Below are positions 28,429 to 37,531 of a DNA stretch of 64,000 nt, one piece after another (position 1 is the stretch's first letter; each line of letters starts with the position of its first letter). This stretch comes from Verrucomicrobiia bacterium. GTDB lineage: Bacteria; Verrucomicrobiota; Verrucomicrobiia; Opitutales; Cerasicoccaceae. The notes below the pieces were generated by a model, which worked only from the letters and a program-made list of their open reading frames with translations, had not been told where the DNA came from and did not search any database. Location: positions 1 to 64,000 of the forward strand of contig JAUIAM010000024.1 in assembly GCA_030425485.1 (NCBI GenBank), read 5' to 3'. The position numbers were made by a program, and so were the translations under genes.

Positions 28429-29847
28429 ATGTCTCGGCAGGAAAAAGTTAACTTGCGTATCGGCATCGGTGAGGGCCTGCTGGCCACGCCCTGGGTTATC
28501 CTCTCGCTCCCGGCAGGCTTCATCGTCTCGGCCATGCTCAACCTGTACTACGGCATCGAACCGGGGACCTTCGGGTTAATCGCCTCGCTGCCCGCGTGGG
28601 CCAATGCCGTGCAGATCCTCGCCCTGCCCTTTCTGGCCAAGTTCTTCACCGCACGGGAAATGGCCCTGAGCATGTCTTGGCTTAACCTTGGGCTCTGGGT
28701 CATGCTCAGCGCGATGCTCTCGTTTCTCCCGGCGGACGACGCCTCTGTTGCAGGCGGTATATTTCTGGTCTTCTTCGTCCTGGCCAGCCTGAGCGCGTCC
28801 TTCATCGGCCTGGGCTGGACGGCATGGGTGAACCAGTGGGTGCCGACCAACATCCGCGGGGAGTACTTCGGCAAGCGCAACCGCTACATCGCCATCGTCA
28901 CGGTGCTGTTCCTGCTGTTGAGCACCAGCCTGCTCGACCTGTTTGAAAACTCCATCGTTTCCTACCAGATCATTTTGATACTCGCCGCGGCCATGCGCTT
29001 TGGCTCTGTCCTGTGGCAGCACCGCATCGTGGACCGCGAGCACGCCGAAGAGCCGCTCTTTGAGGGCAACCTGCTCAAGCAGCTTAAGCTCCTGCCCGCG
29101 CACAAGGTCTTCCTCGGCATCCTCATTTTTAACGCCTGGGTGAATTTCTGGATGAACCTCACTGGTCCCTTCGCCCCGGTCTTTGTGTACGAGCACCTCG
29201 GTATGACGCCGGGTCAGTTCGCGTTGATCAATGTGCTTTCGACCCTCAGCACCGCCGCCAGCATGCCACTGTGGGGCAAGGTCATCGACCGCTACGGCTG
29301 CATCCCCGCCATCACGCTCGGGCTGCTCCTGTGGCAGGGTGGCGGTTATCTGTGGTCCATCCTCACGCCCGAAACCACCTGGCTGCTGTACCCGATGTGG
29401 CTCTTTGGCGGGATGTCTGCCGCGGGCTTTCTCCTGGGCACCTTTAACCTGCTCTTTAAAGTCATCCCGAGCGAAGCCAAGACCGTGGCCATCAGTGCAA
29501 ATCTGGCCATGACCTCCGTGGCCGCTGGCACCGCACCCATCATTTCCGGCCAAATCCTAGGCATGGCGCAGAGCATGGGTTGGGACCCGGTGCTGGTCTA
29601 CCGCTGCGGTTTTGTCCTCGCTCCCACCATGACGCTGCTTTCGCTCCTGTTCATTCACCGGATCAAGGAGCCCGAATCCGACGAGCGTTTCGGCGGCCTC
29701 TCCGGCTCTATGCGCATGGCCCGTCAAACGCTGCAGCTCTTCGGCGGCGTAGCCCTGGCCAACACCAACCTGATTACAAAGAGCATCCGCAAGCCTATCA
29801 GCGCCATCCAGCGCCGACGCCACAAAACCGACACACCCGAGCAGTAG
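28429..29847 (+). CDS. MFS transporter
   Basis: 472 residues with about twelve hydrophobic spans of Major Facilitator type. Seen: a glycine-rich first span (ATPWVILSLPAGFIVSAML), TAWVNQWVPTNIRGEYFGKRNR between helices 4 and 5 (the region in MFS proteins that carries the RxGxxxGR-like turn), and a long soluble C-terminal tail ending in basic residues. Substrate cannot be assigned. Single gene, 182 bp from the divergent hydrolase gene, and followed by rpmF with its own probable promoter. Confidence 0.87.
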   Translation: MSRQEKVNLRIGIGEGLLATPWVILSLPAGFIVSAMLNLYYGIEPGTFGLIASLPAWANAVQILALPFLAKFFTAREMALSMSWLNLGLWVMLSAMLSFLPADDASVAGGIFLVFFVLASLSASFIGLGWTAWVNQWVPTNIRGEYFGKRNRYIAIVTVLFLLLSTSLLDLFENSIVSYQIILILAAAMRFGSVLWQHRIVDREHAEEPLFEGNLLKQLKLLPAHKVFLGILIFNAWVNFWMNLTGPFAPVFVYEHLGMTPGQFALINVLSTLSTAASMPLWGKVIDRYGCIPAITLGLLLWQGGGYLWSILTPETTWLLYPMWLFGGMSAAGFLLGTFNLLFKVIPSEAKTVAISANLAMTSVAAGTAPIISGQILGMAQSMGWDPVLVYRCGFVLAPTMTLLSLLFIHRIKEPESDERFGGLSGSMRMARQTLQLFGGVALANTNLITKSIRKPISAIQRRRHKTDTPEQ

Positions 29848-29898
29848 GCCCAAGTCATCAACGCCCCGCAGAATGGCCGGTAAAATTGCGAAAAAACC

Positions 29899-29927
29899 TT
29901 GACCTAGGGTAAGAAGGTGGGCATTTT
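29899..29927 (+). promoter_or_regulatory. Candidate promoter of rpmF
   Basis: TTGACC (29899-29904), a 17-bp spacer, then CATTTT as a weak -10 (29922-29927), 34 bp before the rpmF start. The -35 is good and the -10 is poor. Confidence 0.35.
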
Positions 29928-29960
29928 CCACGGTTTTTCCACACTCTAACTCTTTCCATC

Positions 29961-30140
29961 ATGGCACAACCGAAACGCAAACATTCCAAACGACGCAGCG
30001 CAACGCGTCGCGGCGCCAATCGCTTCAAGGCTCCTCTTCTGGCCAAGGATTCCACTGACGGCAGTGTACACATGCCGCACCGTGTGAACCCCGCCAACGG
30101 CATGTACCGTGGACGCCAGGTCATCGAAGTCGACCTCTAA
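29961..30140 (+). CDS. rpmF: 50S ribosomal protein L32
   Basis: 59-residue basic protein starting MAQPKRKHSKRRSATRR, the unmistakable N-terminus of L32 of the large ribosomal subunit, and continuing with a His/Arg/Gly-rich part (HMPHRVNPANGMYRGRQV). No cysteines are present, so this is the zinc-free form. In many bacteria rpmF heads the rpmF-plsX-fabH group; here the same order holds but a secreted-protein gene lies between rpmF and plsX and a terminator follows rpmF, so co-transcription is unlikely. Confidence 0.95.
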   Translation: MAQPKRKHSKRRSATRRGANRFKAPLLAKDSTDGSVHMPHRVNPANGMYRGRQVIEVDL

Positions 30141-30165
30141 GCGCATTTAGCCATTCCCCCTTTCG

Positions 30166-30195
30166 AAAGCCGGTGCTACTCGCACCGGCTTTTTT
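30166..30195 (+). terminator. Terminator after rpmF
   Basis: GCCGGTGC (30169-30176) pairs with GCACCGGC (30182-30189), extended by A/T pairs, followed by TTTTTT. A strong intrinsic terminator 26 bp beyond the stop codon. Confidence 0.9.
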
Positions 30196-30362
30196 GTGCC
30201 TATTAAAACCCTCATTTATGTAAAATATTTTACATATAAACTCATCTCGGGACGTTAATACGATTTTTTTGCAATACAGGATTAACCCGCGCGATTTAGG
30301 GCCGATTCCCCACGTCACGACATACAGTGTCGAATGTAACCTGAACGATCAACCATAGCCTA

Positions 30363-31103
30363 ATGAACGCATTAAAACGCACTCTCATCTCGGTAGCCAT
30401 GCTCACCGCAGCATCCGCTACCTACGCCAACCTGCTCACCTACGAGCTATCGGGCAGCTTCGCCACAACCTTCCGCAACACCAGTGTCGCGGGCGGCGTT
30501 AACCTCGGTGGTGGCGACTTCACCATCAAGTTCCAAGTGGACACTGGGAACGCCCCCGTCTCCACAAACGACAACGACAGCGTCGGACAGGAAAACCACC
30601 GCGCCGTCTTCGCCAGCCCCATGGGTGAAATCACCATTTCGGGCACCGGCGGCAACGACGGCACCTACGCGATTACCGCACCACAGGTCACCCTGATCAA
30701 CAGCTACGGCACGAACCTGGCCAACGACATGCTGGTCTTCAGCGGCAGTAACCCCACCGGCCTGACCGACAACCTCATCGCCATCCAGATGACGGTCGAT
30801 CTCGGTGGACAGGGCGTCTACGCCGGCAACACCATCCCCGACTCCTCACTGGTTGTCACGGGCGTTGTCCTCAGCGAAGCCGCTCCCCTCAGCCCGGAAG
30901 TCAGCGGCTCCGCCACCGACCCGAGCCCAAACTCTCCCTCCTACCTGCTGGAGACATTCTTCTTCGGCGCACCTGAGATGGGCGAATTCATCCCCGAAGG
31001 CGGCACCCTCGTCCCCGAGGCCAATGCCGCACCGATGGCCGCCCTTGCCTTTAGCGTCGTGCTGCTCATCCGTCGCCGCAAGGCACGCCAAAGCGCCGCT
31101 TAA
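30363..31103 (+). CDS. Secreted protein with PEP-CTERM-like sorting tail
   Basis: 246 residues. Signal peptide at 1-22 (VAMLTAASATYA), beta-rich Gly/Asn/Thr-rich middle, and a three-part C-terminus: a PEA motif (LVPEANAAP), a hydrophobic span (MAALAFSVVLLI) and a basic end (RRRKARQ). This is a variant of the PEP-CTERM signal processed by an exosortase at the inner membrane; proteins so tagged reach the cell surface or matrix. No exosortase is in the window. It separates rpmF from plsX. Function unknown. Confidence 0.8.
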   Translation: MNALKRTLISVAMLTAASATYANLLTYELSGSFATTFRNTSVAGGVNLGGGDFTIKFQVDTGNAPVSTNDNDSVGQENHRAVFASPMGEITISGTGGNDGTYAITAPQVTLINSYGTNLANDMLVFSGSNPTGLTDNLIAIQMTVDLGGQGVYAGNTIPDSSLVVTGVVLSEAAPLSPEVSGSATDPSPNSPSYLLETFFFGAPEMGEFIPEGGTLVPEANAAPMAALAFSVVLLIRRRKARQSAA

Positions 31104-31196
31104 GCCCACGGTTAACCCAAACTTTATCGACACCCCTGGCAAGCAAGCCTCGCCGGGTAGCAGGGAGACCCGTTTTCCTGCCCATTAGGCTATCGA

Positions 31197-31224
31197 GAGC
31201 GTCAAGGAGATTTCCTTGACGCTC
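31197..31224 (+). terminator. 12-bp perfect hairpin upstream of plsX
   Basis: GAGCGTCAAGGA (31197-31208), loop GATT, TCCTTGACGCTC (31213-31224). No T tract follows on the + strand, so it may be a weak terminator for the preceding gene or a control hairpin in the plsX leader, 26 bp before the start codon. Confidence 0.45.
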
Positions 31225-31250
31225 TTCGGGGTTCCAAACAGCTTTTGCCC

Positions 31251-32315
31251 ATGGTAGAAAACAATCGGGGGGCCACCGTGGCCGTAGACGCCATGGGCGG
31301 AGACTTGGGACCGGGCGAAGTCGTGGCTGCGGTCGCACTCGGGCTCAAGGACCCAAGCTGGAAGGGACTGGACAAGGTCATCCTCACCGGACGCGAGGAC
31401 GAGCTACAGGGCTTGCTCAAAAATGCCGGACTGGACGGGCACCCCCGCCTCGCCATCGAGCACGCCCCCGAGATTATCGGCATGCACGAAAAGCCCAAGG
31501 ACGCCTTTCGCAAAAAGGACTCCTCCCTCCTCCGCGCCATCGATCTGGTCAAGCAGGGTAAAGCCGGCGGAGCCGTCAGTTGCGGCAATACCGGGGCCAT
31601 GATGTTTTCCGCCACACTCATGCTGCGCAAGCTGCCCGGCGTCGAGCGCCCCGCCCTGCCCACTGTCATCCCCAGCGAAAATCACCACTTTATCCTGCTG
31701 GATGCCGGAGCACAGCCCGAGACCAGCAGCCTCCAGCTCGTTCACAACGCCATCTTGGGCAACGCCTACTGCCGCGCCATCCTCCCCTACGAGAAACCCC
31801 GCGTCGGCCTCCTGACCATCGGCACCGAGGAGGGCAAGGGCACCGCCCGCATCGCCGAAGCCCACGAAATGCTCAAGCAGATGAGCGGCGAAATGAACTA
31901 CATCGGCTTGATAGAGGGCTTTGACACCTTTAAGAATGTGGCCGACGTCGTCGTCTGCGACGGCTTCACGGGCAACATCCTGCTCAAAACCCTCGAGTCC
32001 TGCTTTGGCACGCTCAAGGGCGTGCTCATGAAGGAAATGAAGGCCAAGCCCTGGCGCATGGCCGGGGCATTCCTCAGCCGCGGCGCCTTTATGAGCATGA
32101 AGAAAACCTTCAGCCCCGAGCACTACTCGGGCGCACCACTGCTCGGCCTCAACGGCCTCGTGGTCAAAACCCACGGCTCCAGCGACCGCAGCTTCATCAA
32201 AAGCGCCATCCGCATTGCCCGCGACACCCTCGACCACGACATGAACGCACACCTCGGGGACGCCATTGCACAGGCAAACGAACTCGCCCGTTCGGCCACT
32301 GCGGCCAAAGAGTGA
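31251..32315 (+). CDS. plsX: Phosphate acyltransferase PlsX
   Basis: 354 residues from ATG 31251. PlsX makes acyl-phosphate from acyl-ACP as the first step of membrane phospholipid synthesis and works peripherally at the inner membrane. Family marks: VAVDAMGGDLGPGEVV at the N-terminus, SCGNTGAMMFSATL in the middle, and CDGFTGNILLKTLE with GLNGLVVKTHGSS near the end. It is followed by fabH, its usual partner linking fatty-acid and phospholipid synthesis. Confidence 0.97.
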   Translation: MVENNRGATVAVDAMGGDLGPGEVVAAVALGLKDPSWKGLDKVILTGREDELQGLLKNAGLDGHPRLAIEHAPEIIGMHEKPKDAFRKKDSSLLRAIDLVKQGKAGGAVSCGNTGAMMFSATLMLRKLPGVERPALPTVIPSENHHFILLDAGAQPETSSLQLVHNAILGNAYCRAILPYEKPRVGLLTIGTEEGKGTARIAEAHEMLKQMSGEMNYIGLIEGFDTFKNVADVVVCDGFTGNILLKTLESCFGTLKGVLMKEMKAKPWRMAGAFLSRGAFMSMKKTFSPEHYSGAPLLGLNGLVVKTHGSSDRSFIKSAIRIARDTLDHDMNAHLGDAIAQANELARSATAAKE

Positions 32316-32418
32316 GAATTTTCTGGTTTTGCCCTGCCAAATTCGCCAAGGTCATCCCTTATCTTTTGACACCTAACACGCACCGCGCCTGAGACAACGT
32401 GCAGTACCGTCCCCTTTA

Positions 32419-33417
32419 ATGCCAGCAGACAACCCTTCCGTAATCATCCAAGGACTCGGCATCTACGCGCCCGAACGCAATGTGACCAATGATGACTTGT
32501 CCCAGGTCATGGACACCACGGATGAATGGATTCGCACCCGCACGGGTATCGGCGCGCGCCGTCTTGCGGCTGAAAATGAGCACACCTCGGACCTCGGGAC
32601 CAAAGCGGCCCAGGCCGCCCTGGCAGACGCCGGGGCCAGCATCGATGAGATCGACCTCATCATCGTGGCCACCATGAGCCAGGACATGCTCTTTCCCTCC
32701 ACCGCCTGCGTGATTCAGGGCAAACTCGGCGCACGTCAGGTCACGGCCTTCGACATCACTGCCGCCTGCAGCGGCTTTCTCTACGCACTTGAGACCGCCA
32801 CCCGCCTCCTCCAGAGCGGCAGCTACGGCAAGGCCCTCGTCATCGGCGCAGAAAAGATGTCCAACATCCTCGACTGGGAAGACCGCGCCACCTGCGTCCT
32901 CTTTGGTGACGGCGCCGGAGCCTGCGTCCTCAGCAAGAGCGACACCCCGGACACCGGTATCCTTGAGTGCATCCTCCGCGCCGACGGCTCCCGCCCGGAG
33001 CTCCTGCACATGCCCGCCGGGGGCACGGCCAAGCCCGCCAGCAAGGACACGATTGACGCCCGTGAGCACTTCCTGCGCATGAACGGCAAGGAAATCTTTA
33101 AAGTCGCCGTGCGCGACATGGGCAAGGTCGCCCTCGACGTCCTCGAAAAAGCAGGCGTCAGCCCCGAGGAGGTCGCGTGCTTCATTCCGCATCAGGCCAA
33201 CGTCCGCATCATCGAGTCGATGGCTCAGCGCATGCAGGTCCCGATGGATAAGTTCCTCATCAACATCGACCGCTACGGCAACACCTCCGCCGCGTCGATA
33301 CCCATCGCCCTCTACGAGGCCCGCCAATCCGGCCGCATAAAGCCAGGAGACCACGTCCTGCTGGCGGCTTTCGGCGCAGGACTTACCTGGGGGGCCAGCC
33401 TAATCAAGTGGACATGA
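32419..33417 (+). CDS. fabH: 3-oxoacyl-ACP synthase III (FabH)
   Basis: 332-residue condensing enzyme that starts type II fatty-acid synthesis from acetyl-CoA and malonyl-ACP. Catalytic residues are visible: Cys in [13 protein letters not shown] (about residue 118), His in [11 protein letters not shown] and Asn in [15 protein letters not shown]-terminal [15 protein letters not shown] is typical. The 3' end overlaps the next gene by ATGA, suggesting translational coupling with the secreted protein downstream. Confidence 0.97.
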   Translation: MPADNPSVIIQGLGIYAPERNVTNDDLSQVMDTTDEWIRTRTGIGARRLAAENEHTSDLGTKAAQAALADAGASIDEIDLIIVATMSQDMLFPSTACVIQGKLGARQVTAFDITAACSGFLYALETATRLLQSGSYGKALVIGAEKMSNILDWEDRATCVLFGDGAGACVLSKSDTPDTGILECILRADGSRPELLHMPAGGTAKPASKDTIDAREHFLRMNGKEIFKVAVRDMGKVALDVLEKAGVSPEEVACFIPHQANVRIIESMAQRMQVPMDKFLINIDRYGNTSAASIPIALYEARQSGRIKPGDHVLLAAFGAGLTWGASLIKWT

Positions 33418-33941
33418 AGCCGCGCACCTGCTTTTGCCTGAGCATCGCACTCATGCTCTTTGCCACGGGTTCGAGCGAGGCCACTGAGCCCGTTCAATCC
33501 CCCCAGGCTGAGCCCGCTCAGGTCGAGTTTCGCCTCCTCGGCGGCGGCAAGCCCGCTCTTTTCCTGCTCGACCAGTCCAACGACTACCGCGTGGGTAAAT
33601 ACACCCCCATCCCCGGCAAGACCAAGACCTTCTTCACCGGCATCACCGTCTCCCTCACCCCGAGCCTCGACGAACAGGGGGACATCGCCTACACGGGCAC
33701 CTTCACCCGCTACGTTTTCCGGGACTTCCAGACGCAGCCCGACGGCAGCGTAAAGCCCGTCGTCTCCCGCGAGCAGGTTCAGGTAAAAGGCAGCGTCAAG
33801 AACCACGCCGCCGCCTCGGTTTCCTTCCCCAAGCAGGGAAACACCAGCTATTTCGCCCTCAGTGACCCCGCACGTCCCAAGGAGGACTGCGAAGCCTGCG
33901 GGTCAAACACTCAGCCGACAGCAAGCCCGCCCGCGCCATAG
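33414..33941 (+). CDS. Secreted protein of unknown function
   Basis: 175 residues from ATG 33414, which overlaps the fabH stop. The first 22 residues resemble a signal peptide ([16 protein letters not shown]), so the protein is probably periplasmic. The body is beta-rich with no recognised domain; the C-terminus has EDCEACGS, a CxxC-like pair that might bind metal or form a disulfide, followed by a Pro-rich end. Its coupling to fabH and position before the BamD-like and LptE-like genes suggest an envelope role, but this is inference from context. Confidence 0.75.
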   Translation: MKPRTCFCLSIALMLFATGSSEATEPVQSPQAEPAQVEFRLLGGGKPALFLLDQSNDYRVGKYTPIPGKTKTFFTGITVSLTPSLDEQGDIAYTGTFTRYVFRDFQTQPDGSVKPVVSREQVQVKGSVKNHAAASVSFPKQGNTSYFALSDPARPKEDCEACGSNTQPTASPPAP

Positions 33942-33995
33942 CGGTCAAAAGACGGCTTGCAAAGCACGAAACCAACTCACAGATTCGACGCATAC

Positions 33996-35384
33996 ATGGG
34001 GCTACGTATCCTGATATTCATCACCCTTTTGGCCAGCAGCAGTGCATGGGCTGGCCTCGTCTGGACTCCCGAAGAGGGCTGGCACGTCGCCCAGGGCGGC
34101 CTGACCAATAAACTCATCGGACCGACGGGCGAGGACTTCGACAACGCCATCGAGCTCATGAACGCCGCGCGCGAGGAGCAGGAAGAGGGCAACCAGTGGT
34201 CCGCGCTCGACCTCTACGACGACGTAGTCGATGAGTACCGCAGTTCCATCTTCGCCCCCGAGGCTCTCTTCCAGCGCGCCCGCATTTACATCGAGCGCCA
34301 TCAGTTCGATGCCGCGACCAAGGAGCTGGTCGAAATCATCCGCAAGTACCCCAGCTACAGCAATTACAACCAGGTCATTGCCGAACTCTACAAAATCGGC
34401 GAAGTCGTGCAGGACGGTGCAGATCCCTACTACTGGGGCATCATCCCCGGTTTCTACGACCCCGATATCTCCACCAAGGCCTACCAGCAAGTCGTCGACA
34501 ACGCCCCCTACAGTGAATACGCCCCGCTCGCCCTCATGAACCTCGCCTTTGTCGCCAACGACAACAACAAGCCCGAAGAGGCCATCGACGCACTTGACCA
34601 GTTGATCAATAACTATCCAGAGAGCGTCATCACCTCCGACGCCTACCTCACCCTCGCCCAAACCTACGGCGCACTCGTGCAGGGGCCGCAATACGACCAG
34701 GGCGCCACTCGCAAGTCTATCGCTTATTATAAGGACTTCCTCATCCTCTACCCCCAGTCGACCAACATCGCCGACGCCGAGGCGGGCCTGTACTACATGG
34801 AAGAAACCCTCGCCGGCAGCAAGTACGACATGGGCACCTTTTACTGGAATTACCGCAACAACCCACGCGCCGCCCTCGTATTTCTCAACGAGGCCATCAC
34901 GGTAGCCCCCAACTCCCCCACCGCCGACAAGGCACGCGAGCTCATCATCGAAATCAAATCCGGCGAAGAGCCACCCATGACTCCCTACGACTGGGTATTT
35001 GGCCGCTACCAGGAGCCCAGCATGCGCCAGTACGACGACCAGAGCCAGATCGACATGCTCGAAAACGAAGGCTTCCAGATCGAGCAAACCGAGGACTTCC
35101 TCGAAACCCCCGGTGCTATGGCTGAGGAAGTCGTCGGTCCCGACGGCGAAACCCAGACCTACGCTGGCGAAGGCATTCCCTTTGCAGACCCCTTCCTCGA
35201 CGACCCGATCATGGAGCCATACGATGGCGTCGGCCCCATCGACCCGATGCTCGGCCCCGAGTTTGAAGTCGAAAATCTCTATCCGGTTGAACTGCCCGGC
35301 CCCGACACTCCACAGCAAAAAGCCGTCGATAAGTGGGACACCGAGCAAGCCCAGAACCCCGACCTCCCCGCAGGTGACCAGTAA
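33996..35384 (+). CDS. BamD-like TPR outer-membrane assembly protein
   Basis: 462 residues from ATG 33996. Signal peptide at 1-19 (ITLLASSSAWA) but no lipobox cysteine, unlike classical BamD lipoproteins. The mature protein is built of tetratricopeptide-like repeats (for example ALFQRARIYIERHQFDAATKELVEIIRKYP and TSDAYLTLAQTYG), the arrangement found in BamD/YfiO and YbgF-like proteins of the outer-membrane protein assembly machinery. It ends in an acidic, Pro-rich tail (about 370-462) that is probably disordered. It lies directly before an LptE-like gene, supporting an outer-membrane biogenesis role. Confidence 0.8.
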   Translation: MGLRILIFITLLASSSAWAGLVWTPEEGWHVAQGGLTNKLIGPTGEDFDNAIELMNAAREEQEEGNQWSALDLYDDVVDEYRSSIFAPEALFQRARIYIERHQFDAATKELVEIIRKYPSYSNYNQVIAELYKIGEVVQDGADPYYWGIIPGFYDPDISTKAYQQVVDNAPYSEYAPLALMNLAFVANDNNKPEEAIDALDQLINNYPESVITSDAYLTLAQTYGALVQGPQYDQGATRKSIAYYKDFLILYPQSTNIADAEAGLYYMEETLAGSKYDMGTFYWNYRNNPRAALVFLNEAITVAPNSPTADKARELIIEIKSGEEPPMTPYDWVFGRYQEPSMRQYDDQSQIDMLENEGFQIEQTEDFLETPGAMAEEVVGPDGETQTYAGEGIPFADPFLDDPIMEPYDGVGPIDPMLGPEFEVENLYPVELPGPDTPQQKAVDKWDTEQAQNPDLPAGDQ

Positions 35385-35397
35385 GCGCGCTTCTGTA

Positions 35398-35910
35398 ATG
35401 TCCTCCCGTATCGCGACCGCCATCCTCGCCCTTGCCATGCTGCTGCAGCTCAGCGGTTGCGGCTCCTACAGCCTCGGCACCGGGGGCAAGCTCCCCTTCC
35501 AGACCATCTACGTCCAGCCGGTGCGCAACAACTCCTTCGCACCGCAGATCAGCGCACCGCTGACGGACTACATCGTCGATCGCCTCCAGCAGCACCCTGG
35601 CCTCAAGGTGGTTGAAGACCCGAGCGCGGACGTCACGCTGAAAACCACCGTCGTAGACTACCGCCGCACGGTGGGCTCGACTCAGGCCTCAGACACCGCG
35701 CTGGCCCAGTCCTACATCCTCATCCTCGGTTGCAGCATCACGCTCGAAGACAACCGCACCGGTGAAGAAATCATGCCCGCGCGCCTCGTCACGGCCAAGC
35801 AGCAGGCTTTTGTCAATGGCGGCTTCCTTACCGCCGAGTACCAGGCCATCCCCGTGCTTGCCCGGGACATGGCGAAGAACATTTCCAACGAAGTCGTCAG
35901 CGTCTGGTAA
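35398..35910 (+). CDS. LptE-like LPS-assembly lipoprotein
   Basis: 170 residues from ATG 35398; the same frame is open far upstream but that part overlaps the TPR gene and is spurious. Lipoprotein signal peptide with lipobox LSGC (Cys about 21), then the GSYSLG and PFQTIYVQPVRNNSFAP pattern seen in verrucomicrobial LptE family proteins, and a C-terminal helix (YQAIPVLARDMAKNISNEVVSVW). LptE plugs LptD and carries LPS to the outer leaflet. No lptD is adjacent. Two bp separate it from rpe. Confidence 0.8.
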   Translation: MSSRIATAILALAMLLQLSGCGSYSLGTGGKLPFQTIYVQPVRNNSFAPQISAPLTDYIVDRLQQHPGLKVVEDPSADVTLKTTVVDYRRTVGSTQASDTALAQSYILILGCSITLEDNRTGEEIMPARLVTAKQQAFVNGGFLTAEYQAIPVLARDMAKNISNEVVSVW

Positions 35911-35912
35911 TC

Positions 35913-36569
35913 ATGGCCAACCGCCCCCTAGTCGCGCCCTCCATCCTTGCCGGAAACCACGCGCACCTCGCAGACAGCCTCTCCGTGGCCGAGAGCACCC
36001 CCGGCATCGAATGGATTCACCTCGACATCATGGATGGGCACTTCGTGCCAAACCTCAGCTTCGGCCCGCAGACGGTCAAAGACCTGCGCCCCGGGAGTAA
36101 CCTTTTCTTCGACGTCCACCTCATGCTGGACAACCCCCACCTCTACATCGAGGCGTTCATCGAGGCCGGCGCGCAAAACGTGACCATCCACACCGAGCCT
36201 GACTACCCCCATCTCGACACCTTAGCCAAGATTCGCCAACTCGGAGTGGGTTGTGGCATCTGCATCAACCCCGGCACCCCGGTCGAAGACCTGAAACCCT
36301 TTCTCGAACATGTCGACCTCGTGCTCCTGATGACCGTCCAACCCGGCTTCGGCGGCCAGAGCTTCCGCGAGGACGTTCTACCCAAGATCGAGACGGTGGC
36401 ACGCTGGCGCGAGGAACAGGGCTACTCCTGGCGCATCGAGGTCGACGGCGGCGTCAACCTCGAGACCGGACTGCGCTGCAAGCAGGCCGGAGCCGACACC
36501 TTTGTCGCAGGCACAGCCTTCTTCAAGCACAGCGACAAAGCTGCCTTCACGCAGACCCTTCAGGGCTAG
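35913..36569 (+). CDS. rpe: Ribulose-phosphate 3-epimerase
   Basis: 218-residue TIM-barrel enzyme interconverting ribulose 5-phosphate and xylulose 5-phosphate in the pentose phosphate pathway. Motifs: VAPSILAGNH, HLDIMDGHFVPNLSFGP (metal-binding His and catalytic Asp), DVHLMLDNP, MTVQPGFGGQSF and VDGGVN with its second catalytic Asp. Start ATG 35913 immediately follows the LptE-like stop, so it is probably the last gene of the envelope operon. Its stop TAG (36567-36569) is within the CTAG that bounds the adjacent MITE-like element. Confidence 0.96.
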   Translation: MANRPLVAPSILAGNHAHLADSLSVAESTPGIEWIHLDIMDGHFVPNLSFGPQTVKDLRPGSNLFFDVHLMLDNPHLYIEAFIEAGAQNVTIHTEPDYPHLDTLAKIRQLGVGCGICINPGTPVEDLKPFLEHVDLVLLMTVQPGFGGQSFREDVLPKIETVARWREEQGYSWRIEVDGGVNLETGLRCKQAGADTFVAGTAFFKHSDKAAFTQTLQG

Positions 36570-36739
36570 TGTCGTGTTAGCCAAGTTCATTGAATAAGTT
36601 AATAGCCGCAAAAAGGCACAAAAAACACAAAAGGGCCTTAGGCATCGCCTGAGATGAAGCTCAAATCTTAAGCTCTCTGCGTACTTTGCGCGCTTTGCGT
36701 GAACTATTTTAGATAGGAACTAAGCTAACACGACACTAG
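36566..36739 (+). mobile_element. MITE-like element B, best-preserved copy
   Basis: 174 bp bounded by CTAG. Left end CTAGTGTCGTGTTAGC and the inverted right end are identical over 16 bp and match 21 of 23 when extended. The inner part holds the gcaaaaaggcac, ctctgcgtactttgcgcgc and tttgcgtgaac stretches. It is noncoding and lacks a transposase, so it would need one in trans. Its right portion is identical to the reverse complement of 7301-7365. Confidence 0.85.
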
Positions 36740-36798
36740 AGCATCTTCGGCCTAATATCGCTTATTATCTGGCGCGATAGCTGAAAAAGTTATTCGCA

Positions 36799-37389
36799 AT
36801 GAATGGAAGCGTGCTTGACAAAGTGAGTAAAAAATTGCTTCCTATTCGCGTGGGCATACGAATACACAGCTTTATTGTGCTGTGCTGTCTTTTGGCAGCA
36901 CCTGCGTTTGGCGTCGAGCTGAACAAACCTAACGAGCGTATATCCGAGACACTTATTGGCTTTGGCCGTGACCCGCAAAAGGCCGAAAGTGCCGTGCTCG
37001 CACTGGCAAATGATCGAGCGATTGACAGCGATTACCGCATCACCGGCATCGGAATTTCCAGTTGCAGCAAGGACTTCTACTGCAAGCTCGTCATTGAGCA
37101 CAAAATTTACATCGATCCGGACGAAAAGCGCACCACCCAAATGACGGTGGGCCACGGTCGGGATGAAGAGGAAGCCCTCAAAAACGCCACCCACAAAGCG
37201 GTTCAGATGATCGCCGATGGGAACCGTAGCTTATCCGTCATTGGCAAGGATGCCGACAATGGTGCCGAGCAGAGCCATCGCAGTTCATCACGCCGCTACT
37301 GGCTCAAGAGCATATCCTTTACCCAGCTTGATGGCAGTTGGCTCTGCTATATCAAGTTTGAGTACCCGATAGACAAGGACCTGTTCTAG
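36799..37389 (+). CDS. Exported protein of unknown function
   Basis: 196 residues, with a hydrophobic segment at about 24-38 (FIVLCCLLAAPAFG) that looks like a signal peptide behind a basic N-terminus; an internal start nearer the segment is possible. The mature region has a paired pattern of cysteines (SSCSKDFYC) and two alternating alpha-beta units containing LIGFGRDPQKAESAVLALA and MTVGHGRDEEEALKNATHK, which resemble each other, so a duplicated small domain is possible. Lower GC than the neighbours. No family recognised and no operon partner. Confidence 0.65.
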   Translation: MNGSVLDKVSKKLLPIRVGIRIHSFIVLCCLLAAPAFGVELNKPNERISETLIGFGRDPQKAESAVLALANDRAIDSDYRITGIGISSCSKDFYCKLVIEHKIYIDPDEKRTTQMTVGHGRDEEEALKNATHKAVQMIADGNRSLSVIGKDADNGAEQSHRSSSRRYWLKSISFTQLDGSWLCYIKFEYPIDKDLF

Positions 37390-37531
37390 GGTTCTCTTTC
37401 AAGCTCGAAGGAGGAAATGTGTAGACCCGCGCCTCGGTTTGCGAGGTGCCTAACCTCTGCCACGAAGACCATTCATCGGCCTGTGCTAACGCGGCTACTA
37501 CTCAGCAACGCATACGCGGCAGATTGTTCAT

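Noticed and set aside
34999-35397. Upstream extension of the LptE-like frame
   Set aside because: Ser/Pro/Thr-rich and overlaps the TPR gene; a lipoprotein signal begins at 35398.
34002-35438. 478-codon open frame opposite the BamD-like gene
   Set aside because: Antisense shadow; the opposite frame has a signal peptide and TPR repeats.
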